Source: CAYRUD01 sp964427425 | GTDB taxonomy: Bacteria > Chlamydiota > Chlamydiia > Chlamydiales > FEN-1388 | NCBI GenBank assembly: GCA_964427425.1 | Contig: CAYRUD010000014.1 | Location: forward strand, 62,001-126,000 | Direction of reading: 5' to 3' | Length of the DNA stretch: 64,000 nucleotides | In this document: piece by piece, positions 43,689 to 53,700 of the stretch | How positions within the stretch are numbered: the first letter of the stretch is position 1 | Layout of the letters: every line of letters starts with the position of its first letter | The notes under the pieces: model-generated | Database searches by the model: none | Seen by the model: only the letters and a program-made list of their open reading frames with translations | What the model was told of the DNA's origin: nothing | Program-made: the position numbers and the translations under genes

Positions 43689-45101
43689 ATGTCTATCCCC
43701 TCAAGAAATCCATTTCCTATCGTCGAGAGATATGTTTCTGTTGACAAGGATATCCCTTTATTCGAAGAGGATACCGAAGAAAACATTCTTCAGTGCCTTG
43801 AAATGGAAGAGATGAAAAAAGCTCAAAAATGGCTTAAAAAAGCTTATGAGATACTTATAGTTGCAGAAGAAGAGCTCCTCTTGCCAGATCTCTATGCCTC
43901 TGGATTAAATCAACTTCAATCTCTTCAACAAGCCCTTACTTCGATACATACAATTTCTCGGGAAATATGGAGTACCGCCCTTTCTCTTAAACAGCAAGAG
44001 GTTGATATATCCCTTGATGTGCCTTTACTCCTTCAGAAGACAAAGGAGTATATGTCTTTGAAAAAGCAAGTGCACAACAGATTTCAAATGCATATTCAGA
44101 GGATTATTGAGTGTCTTCAACCGCAAGAGGTGTTCTTTTATGGGTATATTCTGAGTTATCTCATCGTATATACGGAGAAGATAGCGCATGTCAGAGAGTT
44201 TGAAATACCGGGCAAGCTTAAAAAGTTACGATCTAAACTGGAGAGGGTCGATCGACTTATTCATGAAGTTGCGCTTCCTCTTTTAAAGTCTCAGATACAA
44301 GAAGGAGACATAGCGTTTTGGGACAACGAGCGCGATAAGACATTGTTTAGCAATCCTGCCTTCAAAGAAGAGGAGACAAAGTTAGCTAAAATCAAGAAGT
44401 GGGTGGGTGGCTATTTGCCTGAGGGAATCGATTTGGGCTCGTTTATTGGATGGTTTGTAGGGAGATACTACCATGCTGGAGTCTCATTTTTCACTCAAAA
44501 TAGCGCTGAGAAAGGGCATGATCTTTGCATTGTCGATTGTATTAATGTAGACGCGGTGAAGTCTGAGAATCACTCTCAAGGGCTTCATCCTGACTCTTAT
44601 CAAGCAAGGCGATTAAAGAAAATTACATTTTGGAATATCTTCTCAAAAGTGTGGTTGAGACCTAATATAGGAAAGCTTTTTGTACAAGATGATATAAATA
44701 AAATTCAGATGGAGCCTCAAGGAAATATTTCCTTAGAAGAAGCTAAAGGCTTTCTTGAGGCGCTTTTCAAAGGCGCTTATTCTGAAATTATAGAAAAGTC
44801 TACTGATCGCTCTAATGTGGTAGAGCTTTCTTTATTCAAAGCAATGTATGCCACGCTTCCTCTCAAATTTAAGAATAGCCCCCCCTCAGAGAAAACCGAT
44901 ATCTCAAGAAAAGAGCAATTCTGCTCTGAATTTGTAGCTCGTTTATTTGCTAGAGCAATAGAAGAAGTTGAAGAGGTACTCAATATAAAATCTCCTTATT
45001 CTCTTCGGGGAAGTCTAACAGAGTTAACGCTCCCAAGAGGGCTTTTTTCTTCCCTTCAGGAAGTTTCTGATATTTTACTTTTAGGAAATTCTGATGATTG
45101 A
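43689..45101 (+). CDS. Putative circularly permuted papain-fold (NlpC/P60-like) hydrolase, candidate effector
   Basis: A 470-residue protein. Residues 1-220 are helical, rich in Glu/Lys/Leu and coiled-coil-like. Residues about 223-430 read like the permuted NlpC/P60 (YiiX/LRAT-like) fold: EGDIAFWD near 226, then GRYYHAGVSFF with His262, and later QFCSEFVARLFARA with Cys412. In this fold the His strand precedes the catalytic Cys helix, as here. Such enzymes are cysteine proteases, amidases or acyltransferases, and intracellular bacteria export several. No signal peptide is present; the start (MSIPSRNPFPIVE) would suit type III export. No firm function. The distance between His and Cys (150 residues) is long for the family, which adds doubt. 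Confidence 0.5.
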   Translation: MSIPSRNPFPIVERYVSVDKDIPLFEEDTEENILQCLEMEEMKKAQKWLKKAYEILIVAEEELLLPDLYASGLNQLQSLQQALTSIHTISREIWSTALSLKQQEVDISLDVPLLLQKTKEYMSLKKQVHNRFQMHIQRIIECLQPQEVFFYGYILSYLIVYTEKIAHVREFEIPGKLKKLRSKLERVDRLIHEVALPLLKSQIQEGDIAFWDNERDKTLFSNPAFKEEETKLAKIKKWVGGYLPEGIDLGSFIGWFVGRYYHAGVSFFTQNSAEKGHDLCIVDCINVDAVKSENHSQGLHPDSYQARRLKKITFWNIFSKVWLRPNIGKLFVQDDINKIQMEPQGNISLEEAKGFLEALFKGAYSEIIEKSTDRSNVVELSLFKAMYATLPLKFKNSPPSEKTDISRKEQFCSEFVARLFARAIEEVEEVLNIKSPYSLRGSLTELTLPRGLFSSLQEVSDILLLGNSDD

Positions 45102-45311
45102 GAGAGGTATATAGAAGTTCACATGAAAAAAGAGGAAACGCTTCTCTTTCTTTTTGCTCTTCGTTATACTTAATGCGCATGAAAAAATTGGAATTATTAT
45201 CTTCCTCAGAAAAAAAGATGGGGAGATAACGTAATTGTTCATGCATTTTTGAATAAACAGTTGAGTGTTCTCTAAAACACTTATATTTTCATGGAGCTGA
45301 TGTAATATACC

Positions 45312-46610
45312 ATGATAGATCCACGACTTCTCCGAAAAGATGCTGCTCTCGTCGAAGCTAAATTAAAGACTAAGCTTCCTGATGCTGATCTTTCTCGAGC
45401 TCAGTCTCTCGATTCCTTAGTAAGAACTAAGAAGACTGAAGTTGAGGCTTTAAAGGCTGAGAGAAATGAAGCTTCAGAAAGAATTGGTCGAATGAAGCGA
45501 TCTGGGGAAGATACATCAGCTTTAATGCAAGAAATTTCCGTGAAAGGGGATCGAATTAAGACTCTTGATAGCGAAATTTCCGAGCTTGAAAGAGATCTGA
45601 TCGATCAACTCGCGCGACTTCCTAATATCCCAATGGATGACGTTCCGGTTCATCTCGATCCGAAGGAAAATGTCATGATCCGTTCGTGGGGTCAAAAGCC
45701 TACATTTTCTTTCCCTTTTAAGAACCACGTTGAACTTAACGAGAAATTAGGCGTCTTTGATTTTAAGAGAGGCGCGAAGTTGACGGGTTCTGGATGGCCA
45801 GTGTATAGAGGCTGGGGCGCTCGCCTTGAATGGGCTCTTATCAATTACATGATAGATCATCACATCAAGAACGGATTCCAACAATGGATTCCTCCAATTG
45901 TTGTAAAAGAAGAGGCTCTCTTCTCTGCCGGTCAGCTGCCAAAGTTTAAGAATCAGCAGTTCATCGTACAAGATGGCGATAATAGCCTCTATATGATTCC
46001 TACGGCTGAGGTCTCATTAAATGGACTTTATATGGGCGAGATTATTCCAGAGGAAGCTCTTCCTTTGAAGTACATCGCTTATACTCCTTGCTTTAGAAGA
46101 GAGGCAGGCGGACTAGGAGCTCAAGAGCGTGGATTGATCCGCGTGCACCAGTTCAATAAAGTCGAGATGTTTGCTTTCTCAACTCCTGAGCAAAGCCCTC
46201 AGATTTTTGAAGAGATGGTCGCTTCTGCTGAAGCTATCTTAAAAGGCCTTGAAATCCACCATCGAAGTATGCTTCTTGTCACTGGCGATATGTCGTTTGC
46301 TGCCGCAAAGACAATTGATATTGAAGTGTGGCTTCCAGGACAAAATAGATACTATGAAGTCTCTTCTGTATCGAACTGTACTGATTACCAAGCGCGACGA
46401 GCAGAAACTCGCTTTAGAAGAAAGAATGATAAGCCTCAGCTCGTTCATACCTTGAACGGTTCTGGCCTTGCAACTTCGAGATTGATGGTTGCAATTCTTG
46501 AGAACAATCAGCAAGAAGATGGCTCGATCATTATTCCAAAGGCTTTGAGACCTTACTTAAATGGCAAAGAAAAGCTCGATCCTATCCAAGATACAGATTG
46601 GCAATTCTAA
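45312..46610 (+). CDS. serS: Serine--tRNA ligase
   Basis: A class II synthetase that charges tRNA-Ser. Residues about 25-105 form the tRNA-binding antiparallel coiled-coil arm. Motif 2 is CFRREAGGLGAQERGLIRVHQF and motif 3 lies in LNGSGLATSRLMVAILE, both exactly SerS-like when read across their conserved positions. The length of 432 is normal. In Chlamydia serS (CT729) is near zntA and a CT728 protein; here those counterparts are about 8.6 kb downstream, separated by mnmH, an aminopeptidase and the giant pair. Confidence 0.95.
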   Translation: MIDPRLLRKDAALVEAKLKTKLPDADLSRAQSLDSLVRTKKTEVEALKAERNEASERIGRMKRSGEDTSALMQEISVKGDRIKTLDSEISELERDLIDQLARLPNIPMDDVPVHLDPKENVMIRSWGQKPTFSFPFKNHVELNEKLGVFDFKRGAKLTGSGWPVYRGWGARLEWALINYMIDHHIKNGFQQWIPPIVVKEEALFSAGQLPKFKNQQFIVQDGDNSLYMIPTAEVSLNGLYMGEIIPEEALPLKYIAYTPCFRREAGGLGAQERGLIRVHQFNKVEMFAFSTPEQSPQIFEEMVASAEAILKGLEIHHRSMLLVTGDMSFAAAKTIDIEVWLPGQNRYYEVSSVSNCTDYQARRAETRFRRKNDKPQLVHTLNGSGLATSRLMVAILENNQQEDGSIIIPKALRPYLNGKEKLDPIQDTDWQF

Positions 46611-46658
46611 GTCTATAGAAGCGCATTAAAGCTATTTTTGTAAGAAGCATCTTAAAAC

Positions 46659-46690
46659 GCCCCCTTCATAAAAAGAGGGGGCCTCTTTTA
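46659..46690 (+). terminator. Rho-independent terminator after serS
   Basis: GCCCCCT at 46659-46665 pairs with AGGGGGC at 46676-46682 and is followed by CTCTTTTA. It lies 49 bases after the serS stop. Confidence 0.75.
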
Positions 46691-46728
46691 AGGTGCTTTT
46701 TATATATCGTATGAGGGAACAAACTCCC

Positions 46729-47781
46729 ATGAAAGATTCCAAAGAGTCTCTTCTTGATATTCGATCTTTTCTCGATACTTCCTTTAATCAAATTCCCATA
46801 ATTGATGTTCGATCTCCTTCAGAATTTAGTGAAGGACATATTCCTGGATCATACTCTGTGCCTCTCTTCACGGATGATGAAAGATGTGAAGTCGGAATCC
46901 TCTATAAGAAAGAAGGCCAGCTGAAAGCTGTTCGGAGGGGGCTTGAAATTGTGGGGCCGAAAATGGCTTCATTTGCAGATCGATTTCTTGAGTTATCCCA
47001 TCAGCATCAGACTAAATGCCTTCGTATTCTCTGTTGGAGAGGGGGGATGAGAAGTGAGTCAATGGGTTGGCTTGCAACACGTGTTGGCTTGTCACCTCTA
47101 CGTCTACAGGGTGGGTACAAATCATATCGCAAATTTGTTCTCGACGAGATTGATAAGCCTCGAAATACAATTCTGATAGGTGGGTATACTGGGAGTGGAA
47201 AGACCGAGGTTCTCCAAGAAATATCCAAAAGAGGTATTTTCCCTGTCCTTGATCTTGAGGAGGTAGCTCAGCACAAGGGAAGCGCTTTTGGTGGCTTGCC
47301 GGGTTTTAAGCCAATTACTCAGGAACAATTTGAAAATGAGCTTGCGCTCAAACTCTCTCAATTCCCTCACGGGGTGCCCTATCTTGTTGAAGATGAGAGC
47401 CGGATGATAGGGAGTATTGTCATTCCAGAGGGAATATGGAGGTCTATGCAAAGCGCTTCTTTCATGTTCCTTCTTTCTCCTTCCAAAGAAGAGAGAGTGA
47501 AAAGAATAGTTCGCGATTATGGAGTCTATTCAGCTCAGTGGCTTATCTCTTGCATTGAGAAAATTGCAAAAAAAAGGGGTGGCCAAAAGACGAAGGAAGA
47601 TATAGCTCTGATAGAACAAGGAGATTTGGAGTCTTGTGCCTCATCTCTTTTAGATTATTATGATCAGGCGTATCAAAAGAGCGTAGAAAAGAGACGAAGT
47701 AATGGCACTTTTCCAATAAAAGAGTGTCATACACTTGATCAGCTTGTAGAATCGCTTAAGAGATATAATAGAGTTGCATAA
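46729..47781 (+). CDS. mnmH: tRNA 2-selenouridine synthase MnmH (SelU)
   Basis: MnmH replaces sulfur by selenium (through a geranylated intermediate) at wobble U34 of some tRNAs. The N-terminal rhodanese domain has PIIDVRSPSEFSEGHIPGS and the active-site loop LCWRGGMRSES with its catalytic Cys. The C-terminal domain has the P-loop GGYTGSGKTEVL, then AQHKGSAFGGL and VEDESRMIGS, all standard for SelU. The frame extends upstream to GTG 46693, but GAGGGA at 46713-46718 fits ATG 46729 (350 residues). Selenide supply by SelD cannot be checked here, so geranylthiolation alone is possible. Confidence 0.9.
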   Translation: MKDSKESLLDIRSFLDTSFNQIPIIDVRSPSEFSEGHIPGSYSVPLFTDDERCEVGILYKKEGQLKAVRRGLEIVGPKMASFADRFLELSHQHQTKCLRILCWRGGMRSESMGWLATRVGLSPLRLQGGYKSYRKFVLDEIDKPRNTILIGGYTGSGKTEVLQEISKRGIFPVLDLEEVAQHKGSAFGGLPGFKPITQEQFENELALKLSQFPHGVPYLVEDESRMIGSIVIPEGIWRSMQSASFMFLLSPSKEERVKRIVRDYGVYSAQWLISCIEKIAKKRGGQKTKEDIALIEQGDLESCASSLLDYYDQAYQKSVEKRRSNGTFPIKECHTLDQLVESLKRYNRVA

Positions 47782-47805
47782 AAGAATCGGAGGACATACT
47801 TCCCC

Positions 47806-49101
47806 ATGGGACATGTAGATGAGATGAGACAATCTATTCTTGATTGCATCGACCAATGCTTGACTCCTTGGCATGTTGAGAAGTATCTTTCTGAGACTGC
47901 TCAAAGGAATAATATTAAAGTTTCATCAATCGATGAGATGCCTTCCTTGGAAGCTGGAAAGAAGTATCTTATCCATCGCAATGGAATGGCAGTTGCTGTC
48001 ACCATGCCAGCCGAAGGTGTGTCACTTGAAAGAGTTATCATTATTGCGTCTCATACTGATAGTCCTTGTTTAAAGATAAAGCAAAAGGGATTTTATCAAT
48101 CTGAAGGCGCTTCCCTCATTAACACGGAAGTCTATGGAGCTCCTATTCTAGCGTCATGGTTAGGTCGAAAGCTTTCTATAGCCGGCAAAGTATGGGGAAA
48201 GGACTCCAAAGGTAGCGACCGGGAGTGGCTTTTGCCATTGAATGATAATAGTATCTCTTGTGTGATCCCGAATGTAGCAATTCATCTTGATAGAAGTGTC
48301 AACGATCAAGGACTTCAGGTTGCAAAGCAAGAGGGACTATCTCCAGTTATTTCTCTCAGTAAATCTCTTTCATCTTTTGATGAGTTCATAAAGTCTTCAG
48401 GCGTGGATATTACTAAGAGTCATTTCTTTGACTTATCTATAATTCCGGAAGAAAAGGCTAAATGTAGTCTTGTAGATGATGAAGCGTTACTGGCTCCACG
48501 CCTTGATAATTTGACGAGTGTTTGGGCGGCATTCCATGCTTTCTTGACTTCTAACCCCCGTTCGGATGGAGTCGGTCTCATGTACCTTTTTTGCAATCAT
48601 GAGGAGATTGGCTCGGAGACAAGTGAGGGAGCTTATTCTCGAATCGTTGAGGATATATTCGATGAGATCATCTCAAAAGATCACGTCAAAGGTGCTGAGA
48701 AAGCACGGCTTCGTTCTCGATCGATCATACTTTCTTGCGATGCAGCGCACGGATTTCACTACACAGCTTTAGAAAAGTATGATAGCCGTCATCGAGTCCG
48801 CCTAGGTAACGGTGTTGCTTTAAAAATTAACTCTCAGCAGCGATATAGCTCTCCGCCAGCGCTCTTATCCACAATTATTTCCCAATTTGAGAAGGCATCA
48901 CTTGCGTATCAGGTCTTTACAGCCAGAAATGATATCCCATCTGGAACAACTATAGGGCCAATTCTTTCGGCGCGATTAGGGATTGACGCGATCGATCTTG
49001 GCGTTGGTGTCATTGGAATGCATGCGGCAATAGAGATGGCGTCTATTCAGGATATCCTGGATTTAGAGAGGATATTATCCTTCTATAGTAAGAATGGTTA
49101 A
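47806..49101 (+). CDS. M18 family aminopeptidase (aspartyl aminopeptidase-like)
   Basis: A cytoplasmic dinuclear zinc peptidase. Metal ligands and catalytic residues appear in SHTDSPCLKIK (His/Asp), LDNLTSVWAAFHAF (bridging Asp), NHEEIGSETSEGA (general-base Glu pair), CDAAHGFHY (Asp) and the late GVGVIGMHAAIE (His), in correct order. The length of 431 fits the M18 family, which removes N-terminal acidic or neutral residues from peptides. GGAGG lies upstream at a usable distance from ATG 47806. The gene starts 24 bases after mnmH, probably in the same transcript, and ends in a hairpin. Confidence 0.92.
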   Translation: MGHVDEMRQSILDCIDQCLTPWHVEKYLSETAQRNNIKVSSIDEMPSLEAGKKYLIHRNGMAVAVTMPAEGVSLERVIIIASHTDSPCLKIKQKGFYQSEGASLINTEVYGAPILASWLGRKLSIAGKVWGKDSKGSDREWLLPLNDNSISCVIPNVAIHLDRSVNDQGLQVAKQEGLSPVISLSKSLSSFDEFIKSSGVDITKSHFFDLSIIPEEKAKCSLVDDEALLAPRLDNLTSVWAAFHAFLTSNPRSDGVGLMYLFCNHEEIGSETSEGAYSRIVEDIFDEIISKDHVKGAEKARLRSRSIILSCDAAHGFHYTALEKYDSRHRVRLGNGVALKINSQQRYSSPPALLSTIISQFEKASLAYQVFTARNDIPSGTTIGPILSARLGIDAIDLGVGVIGMHAAIEMASIQDILDLERILSFYSKNG

Positions 49102-49104
49102 ATT

Positions 49105-49156
49105 ACTGCCTTGGAGAAGACTCTTCGTAATGAAGAACCTCAAGGCAGTTATTTTC
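49105..49156 (+). terminator. Terminator between convergent aminopeptidase and secreted-pair genes
   Basis: ACTGCCTTG at 49105-49113 pairs perfectly with CAAGGCAGT at 49141-49149, followed by TATTTTC. It starts 3 bases after the M18 stop. Confidence 0.65.
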
Positions 49157-49160
49157 TCTT

Positions 49161-50654
49161 TTATCCTCTATCAGTCAAAGAGAGTCTACGAGTGAGCTGA
49201 GGATCCCATAAGGAAATGAATGTGCGTATTGGATCGATTAACGATGAGAGATGAAGCTCTGTAGATGAGTCAGCATCCTTATATTGAGCCTCAAGTTGCT
49301 CTGTAAATTCTTTATATGCCTTAGGATCAGTCTCTTGCATAATTCTCAACTGCTCTTGCAGCAATTTAGTGATGACATTGAGTGTTGATGTGTCATCGAC
49401 TCCTAGTGGTGTCTTGATAAGGGCTTGAAGCTCTTTAAAAGAGAATCCCCCTGTTTCAGATTTATATAGTACCGCGAGAAGCTCTGCTAAAAGAGATGCC
49501 TTCAAAGAAGCTACAATAAGAATCGCTTGATTGCCTGATATATTTTGCTTTTCTTGAGCCTTCGCAATTCGAGAGAAGAAGAGTTTGTCTATATTGGGAT
49601 TTGTCAAAAATGTCGCAAATGTAATGACAAATGATCTAATCGACTCTTTATCGATGGTTTTTGTATCTTGAGTTTGATCTATGCCGCCTTTCATGATAAG
49701 CGTCATCGCAACAGGGGTTGCCCATGCTGTCGCTGTTGCTAAAAGCCCAGAAGTGAGTACTCTCAACTCTGTTTGTAGTGGATCTAGAAGAGATTTGAGG
49801 ATGGATCCGATATTTAATGAAGTGTCTACTATAGTAGAGGATGCAGCGCCGAGAACCCCGCTTAATGCCTGCACGGAAGCGCTCATCGAGACTCCAACAA
49901 CAATTGCAGAGACAAGAACTGAAAGAGCTGGTTGAGCGAGAGGCTCTTTTCTCATTTCGCTGTTCTTAATATAGTCGTTGAGCATTTGATGAGCAATCTC
50001 ATGCGCTTTTACATCTTCAATCTTCATGTTCTCTCGAAGCTGCTCTGCTCGGATCGCTTCAGCTTGTACCCATTTGTCGAGCATGCTTAAGACAATTTGC
50101 TGCTCAGCAATTTGATACGCTTTTAACGCGATATTTGGATCAACACCGTGAAAGAGCGATGAAACAACCGGAGATTGCCTAAGCATTTGTTGGAGGGCAA
50201 GGGCGTCGAGTCCGACCATCGGAGCTTGCGCGATGTACTGAGATAGGGTTGCTGTAAGAGGATTTTTTTCTTCTGAGGCGAGGATTTGTTTTACCAGCTC
50301 ACTTTCTTGCATCTGAGATTTGGCCCAGGTTGTCGCAGCAGCTAAAGTTATAGCGCTCTCAGTTGCGCCAAATGCTTTATCTAATGATGCGCGGTCGATG
50401 CCAAAGAAATCGGCAAAGTTATTTGAGATATTTTGAAATGCGGCCAAGTTGATATTTGGAGGAGGTGGCATAAGAGCCAAGATGTCCTCATCCTTGACCT
50501 TCTTAAGTGTGCTAGACTCTTCCGCTCCTTCTTCAGAGGTGATTGATGCCAATCCTTCAATATGGTTGAGGGCATCGTCGAGCGTTTCTGCTTCAAGTGA
50601 CTGTATCCAGGATAGGAAAAATGGCGATGAGTTAAGTGATCCTAGATTTGCCAT
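49161..50654 (-). CDS. Cysteine-free protein of unknown function with central hydrophobic region, probable secreted/translocator-like
   Basis: A 497-residue protein that I do not recognise. It contains no cysteine. The N-terminus (MANLGSLNSSPFF) is Ser/Asn rich. Residues about 75-220 are Ala/Gln-rich helices, and about 235-330 hold three hydrophobic stretches (ALSVLVSAIVVGVSMSASV, then VLTSGLLATATAW). The remainder is helical and charged. This general shape resembles type III translocators (YopB/CopB/CopD class), but no motif proves that. AAGGAAA sits 8 bases before ATG 50654, so the longer frame to 50705 is rejected. It lies 86 bases downstream of the 1310-residue gene, on the same strand, and shares its composition; the two are likely one operon. 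Confidence 0.6.
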   Translation of the reverse strand: MANLGSLNSSPFFLSWIQSLEAETLDDALNHIEGLASITSEEGAEESSTLKKVKDEDILALMPPPPNINLAAFQNISNNFADFFGIDRASLDKAFGATESAITLAAATTWAKSQMQESELVKQILASEEKNPLTATLSQYIAQAPMVGLDALALQQMLRQSPVVSSLFHGVDPNIALKAYQIAEQQIVLSMLDKWVQAEAIRAEQLRENMKIEDVKAHEIAHQMLNDYIKNSEMRKEPLAQPALSVLVSAIVVGVSMSASVQALSGVLGAASSTIVDTSLNIGSILKSLLDPLQTELRVLTSGLLATATAWATPVAMTLIMKGGIDQTQDTKTIDKESIRSFVITFATFLTNPNIDKLFFSRIAKAQEKQNISGNQAILIVASLKASLLAELLAVLYKSETGGFSFKELQALIKTPLGVDDTSTLNVITKLLQEQLRIMQETDPKAYKEFTEQLEAQYKDADSSTELHLSSLIDPIRTFISLWDPQLTRRLSLTDRG

Positions 50655-50740
50655 ACTCGATTTCCTTATATCTCTTTCATGATTAAAGTTCCCCACCCAT
50701 CGCACTGGGAGGTGTGTGCGATGAGCGAGATAGTGTTTGG

Positions 50741-53700
50741 TTATCCTTCAAGGAATACTGGAGGCTGTTTTGATTTGTCTAAAGATGATCGTGTTATGAT
50801 TGAAAATTCTCTTAAGAAGACTTTTGCAGGGTCCATCAAAAAGTTGACCGCTATTTCATTGAAATCTGTCATCTTCGATACGATGCGAGCAAATGACTCG
50901 ATAGATTTCGCGGCAAATTTTTGATCAACAAAGCTTCTTGAGACAACTTCAAAAGCTTCTCGCATAATCTCTCGTGTTTGCTTAGGAAGTGTCGATGGCC
51001 TTTCTATTCTTTGGCGCATATCTTCAGTCTGAGGTTTTTTCTTCTCAATCTCTTCTTTAATTCTCAAATCTTCTTGTGTCGGTTGGAATATTTTCTGAAC
51101 TAATTCAGTTGCAAGGGCGCTGTACTTTGTCCCTAGTTGGGCTGCTTGGTCTTGCATTAAAAGAGCAAGAAGTGCCGATGCTTCTTGAGAAGTTATATCT
51201 TTTCGGACTAAGGCGGCGACTAAAGCAGCCTTGTCTCCTTCAGAAAGAGAAATATCATCCATCTTTCCTTTTACTGAGTCGAGAACAGCTTTTCTAGTTT
51301 CGATAGGAAGACGCTCAAAATTTTGTCTTATGGTGCCAAGAATTGCTTGGGGTGAAAGAGGACTTTGTCTGTCCTGTGTCAGGCCTAGTCGATCCGAGAC
51401 ACTGAGAGGAAGAAGCCCGGTAAGAGGATTTCTTGCGGATTCTTCGAACGAAGTAGCCATCGTATTGATAGTGTTTCTGACACTATCACGAAGCTGTTGC
51501 TCGGGGGATTTATCAACGTTTGCTGATTCCTCTCTTCGAGGAGCCTCTTGTCGTCTTGTTTCACTTCGAAGGATTTCCTGCTTGATAATGTCTCGCTGAA
51601 GATTGCTTGCCTTAACTTCTAACTGCACAACAAGCTGCTTCAAGAAGTCTTTCGATAGGATAGCTTTGCCAACTTCACTTTGAGTATTTATAGCTCCTTG
51701 AGGAATGGCGATACCATCTTTTTTGAGGGCCTCTAAAAGTGTTTGAATAAATGCTTTTCCTCCTGGGACTCCATCAGTAAGAGAAATGCCTCCTCTATTG
51801 GCTCCAATTAAGAGTAAGAGTGCGAGCTGAGACTCTGGGCTTATCTTCATATCGCTGAAGAGTGCGAGTAGAGGCATGATACTCTCACCTAAACTTGATA
51901 CAAGCGCTTGAGCTTTTGCTTCTGGGATGCCTAGAGCTTGGAGGGCGTTTTTGAGATCGGATTCAGCAGAAGGAGTTTGTCCAAAACTTGCCATCAGTTC
52001 GATAGGTGAGATCCCTTCAGTTGATCCTAAGAGAGAGGCCAAGAGCAGAAGGAGCATCTGTATAAGGGCAACCAATGAGGCGATCGCTTCCTTAATCTCT
52101 TCAGGACTCATGCTTTTAATAGCAGGAGACTGGGAGAGAATATCAAGCGCAGTTTTTTGGAGGCTGTCAACATTTTTAGCCGAGATACTCAGTTGCTCAA
52201 TGAGTGCTGCGGCAAGAGCGCTATTGCTCTCTGATTGGATAGCAGCTGTAAGGTCAATCCCACTTTCTTGCAGAAGCTCGCTGAGCGGGATCCCCATTGT
52301 CGAAAGATTCTTCATGGCATCAGGAGTAATTCCTGCGGCTCTAAGGCCTGCAATAATTGCTGCAACTTCAAAAACTCTCCCAACAGCGTTTGTGAAATTA
52401 GCTGATTGTGAAATCTGATTAATGAGTGTAGCAACTCTTGATGATTTAATTTTTGGATCCGCGAGCGTGAGTCCTATCCCTGCGCCAATAGATTGTGAAG
52501 CGTCTTTTGCTTCATCGCTTGTCGTAATGAGAGGAGATCCGAGGATCTCTTCAATCCGTTGCATAGCACTCGCCATAAAGCGATTCTGCTCTTCTTCTGA
52601 GAGGGTAGCGGCAGCTCGCATTGCAGAAATTTGCGTTGAGTAAGAGACGAGGAATGAGAGGTAGCCGTCGAATTCAGTTTTTAGGGTTGTATTGCGGACA
52701 GGAATTGTAGCTCGCTCATAATATGGTTGGAGTTCAAGGACACCGTAACCATCTTGGGAGCCTGAAATATCAATAGAAAGAGCTTTTTGAACTCTTTCTT
52801 TAAATGGCGCTATTGCTGCTGCAAGGTCTTTAATAGCTTGATTCATTGAAGCTATTTGATCAGCAGTCGGAAATTGTGGAAGTTCTCCTTCTGCAGGAAT
52901 ATCAATAAATGGTGGGGGAGCTGGAATGCTATTAATAAGAGGGAAGTGAGGGATATTTTCTGGATATGTGATATCATCTGGTTTTGTTTCATCTGCTGGC
53001 GTAGGCGTGTCTGCATCGGCTCCTGTATAGTCCATTACATTGGTGGTTTCTGCCTTATTTTTCGCTGTCGCGTTAATTGCGTTTGTTATCTCTCCATTAA
53101 TGGAATTGGCAGCATCGACCAGATTTTTCGCTCTTTGGTTTTGTACGTCGATCTCTGCATTAACTTCTTTGATGACTGTGTTGATTATGCTCACGCGCTG
53201 TTGATAAGCAAGATAGATCTCGCGGGCCTGGTTGTACTCAGAGAGGTTATCTTTGAGAACTTGGGCATTATAGGCAGTGTCAGCGTCATAGAGGCTTACA
53301 TTCCATATATCGGAAGCTACTCTGCTTCGGACATAGTCGTCAGCATTATTTTCTCCAATAGCTCTTCTGAATGCGTTAATTTTATAATCTGACATGGACA
53401 TCTGACGTGAGAGCTGATCAAGCATTAATTGGACTTGGGAGATGATCCACATTAACTGGCTGATTGACATAGAGCTTTTCGAGCTTGGAAGAGAAGGGGT
53501 CGATACATCATTGGAAACCCCTGTTCCTGATGTCGTAATTCGTGTGATATTACTGGTATAGATGCCTTGGGCAGTTGTAAGAGCCTGCTCTACGATAGGA
53601 TCGTTCTGATCGACATAAGTTGAAGCATGTTGCTGTCGAGTAGTAAGATCTTGAGACGCATCTGTAGAATACATTTGATCAATATGTGCTTGAGCTGCCT

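Noticed and set aside
43493..43744. 83-codon plus-strand ORF upstream of the papain-fold-like gene
   Set aside because: It overlaps the start of the larger gene in another frame, has no ribosome-binding site and no recognisable sequence.
51927..53392. Long plus-strand ORFs antisense to the 1310-residue gene
   Set aside because: They are mirrors of the Ala/Ser/Leu-rich minus-strand codons, give Ser/Cys-rich or Ile/Cys-rich low-complexity proteins, and lack ribosome-binding sites.
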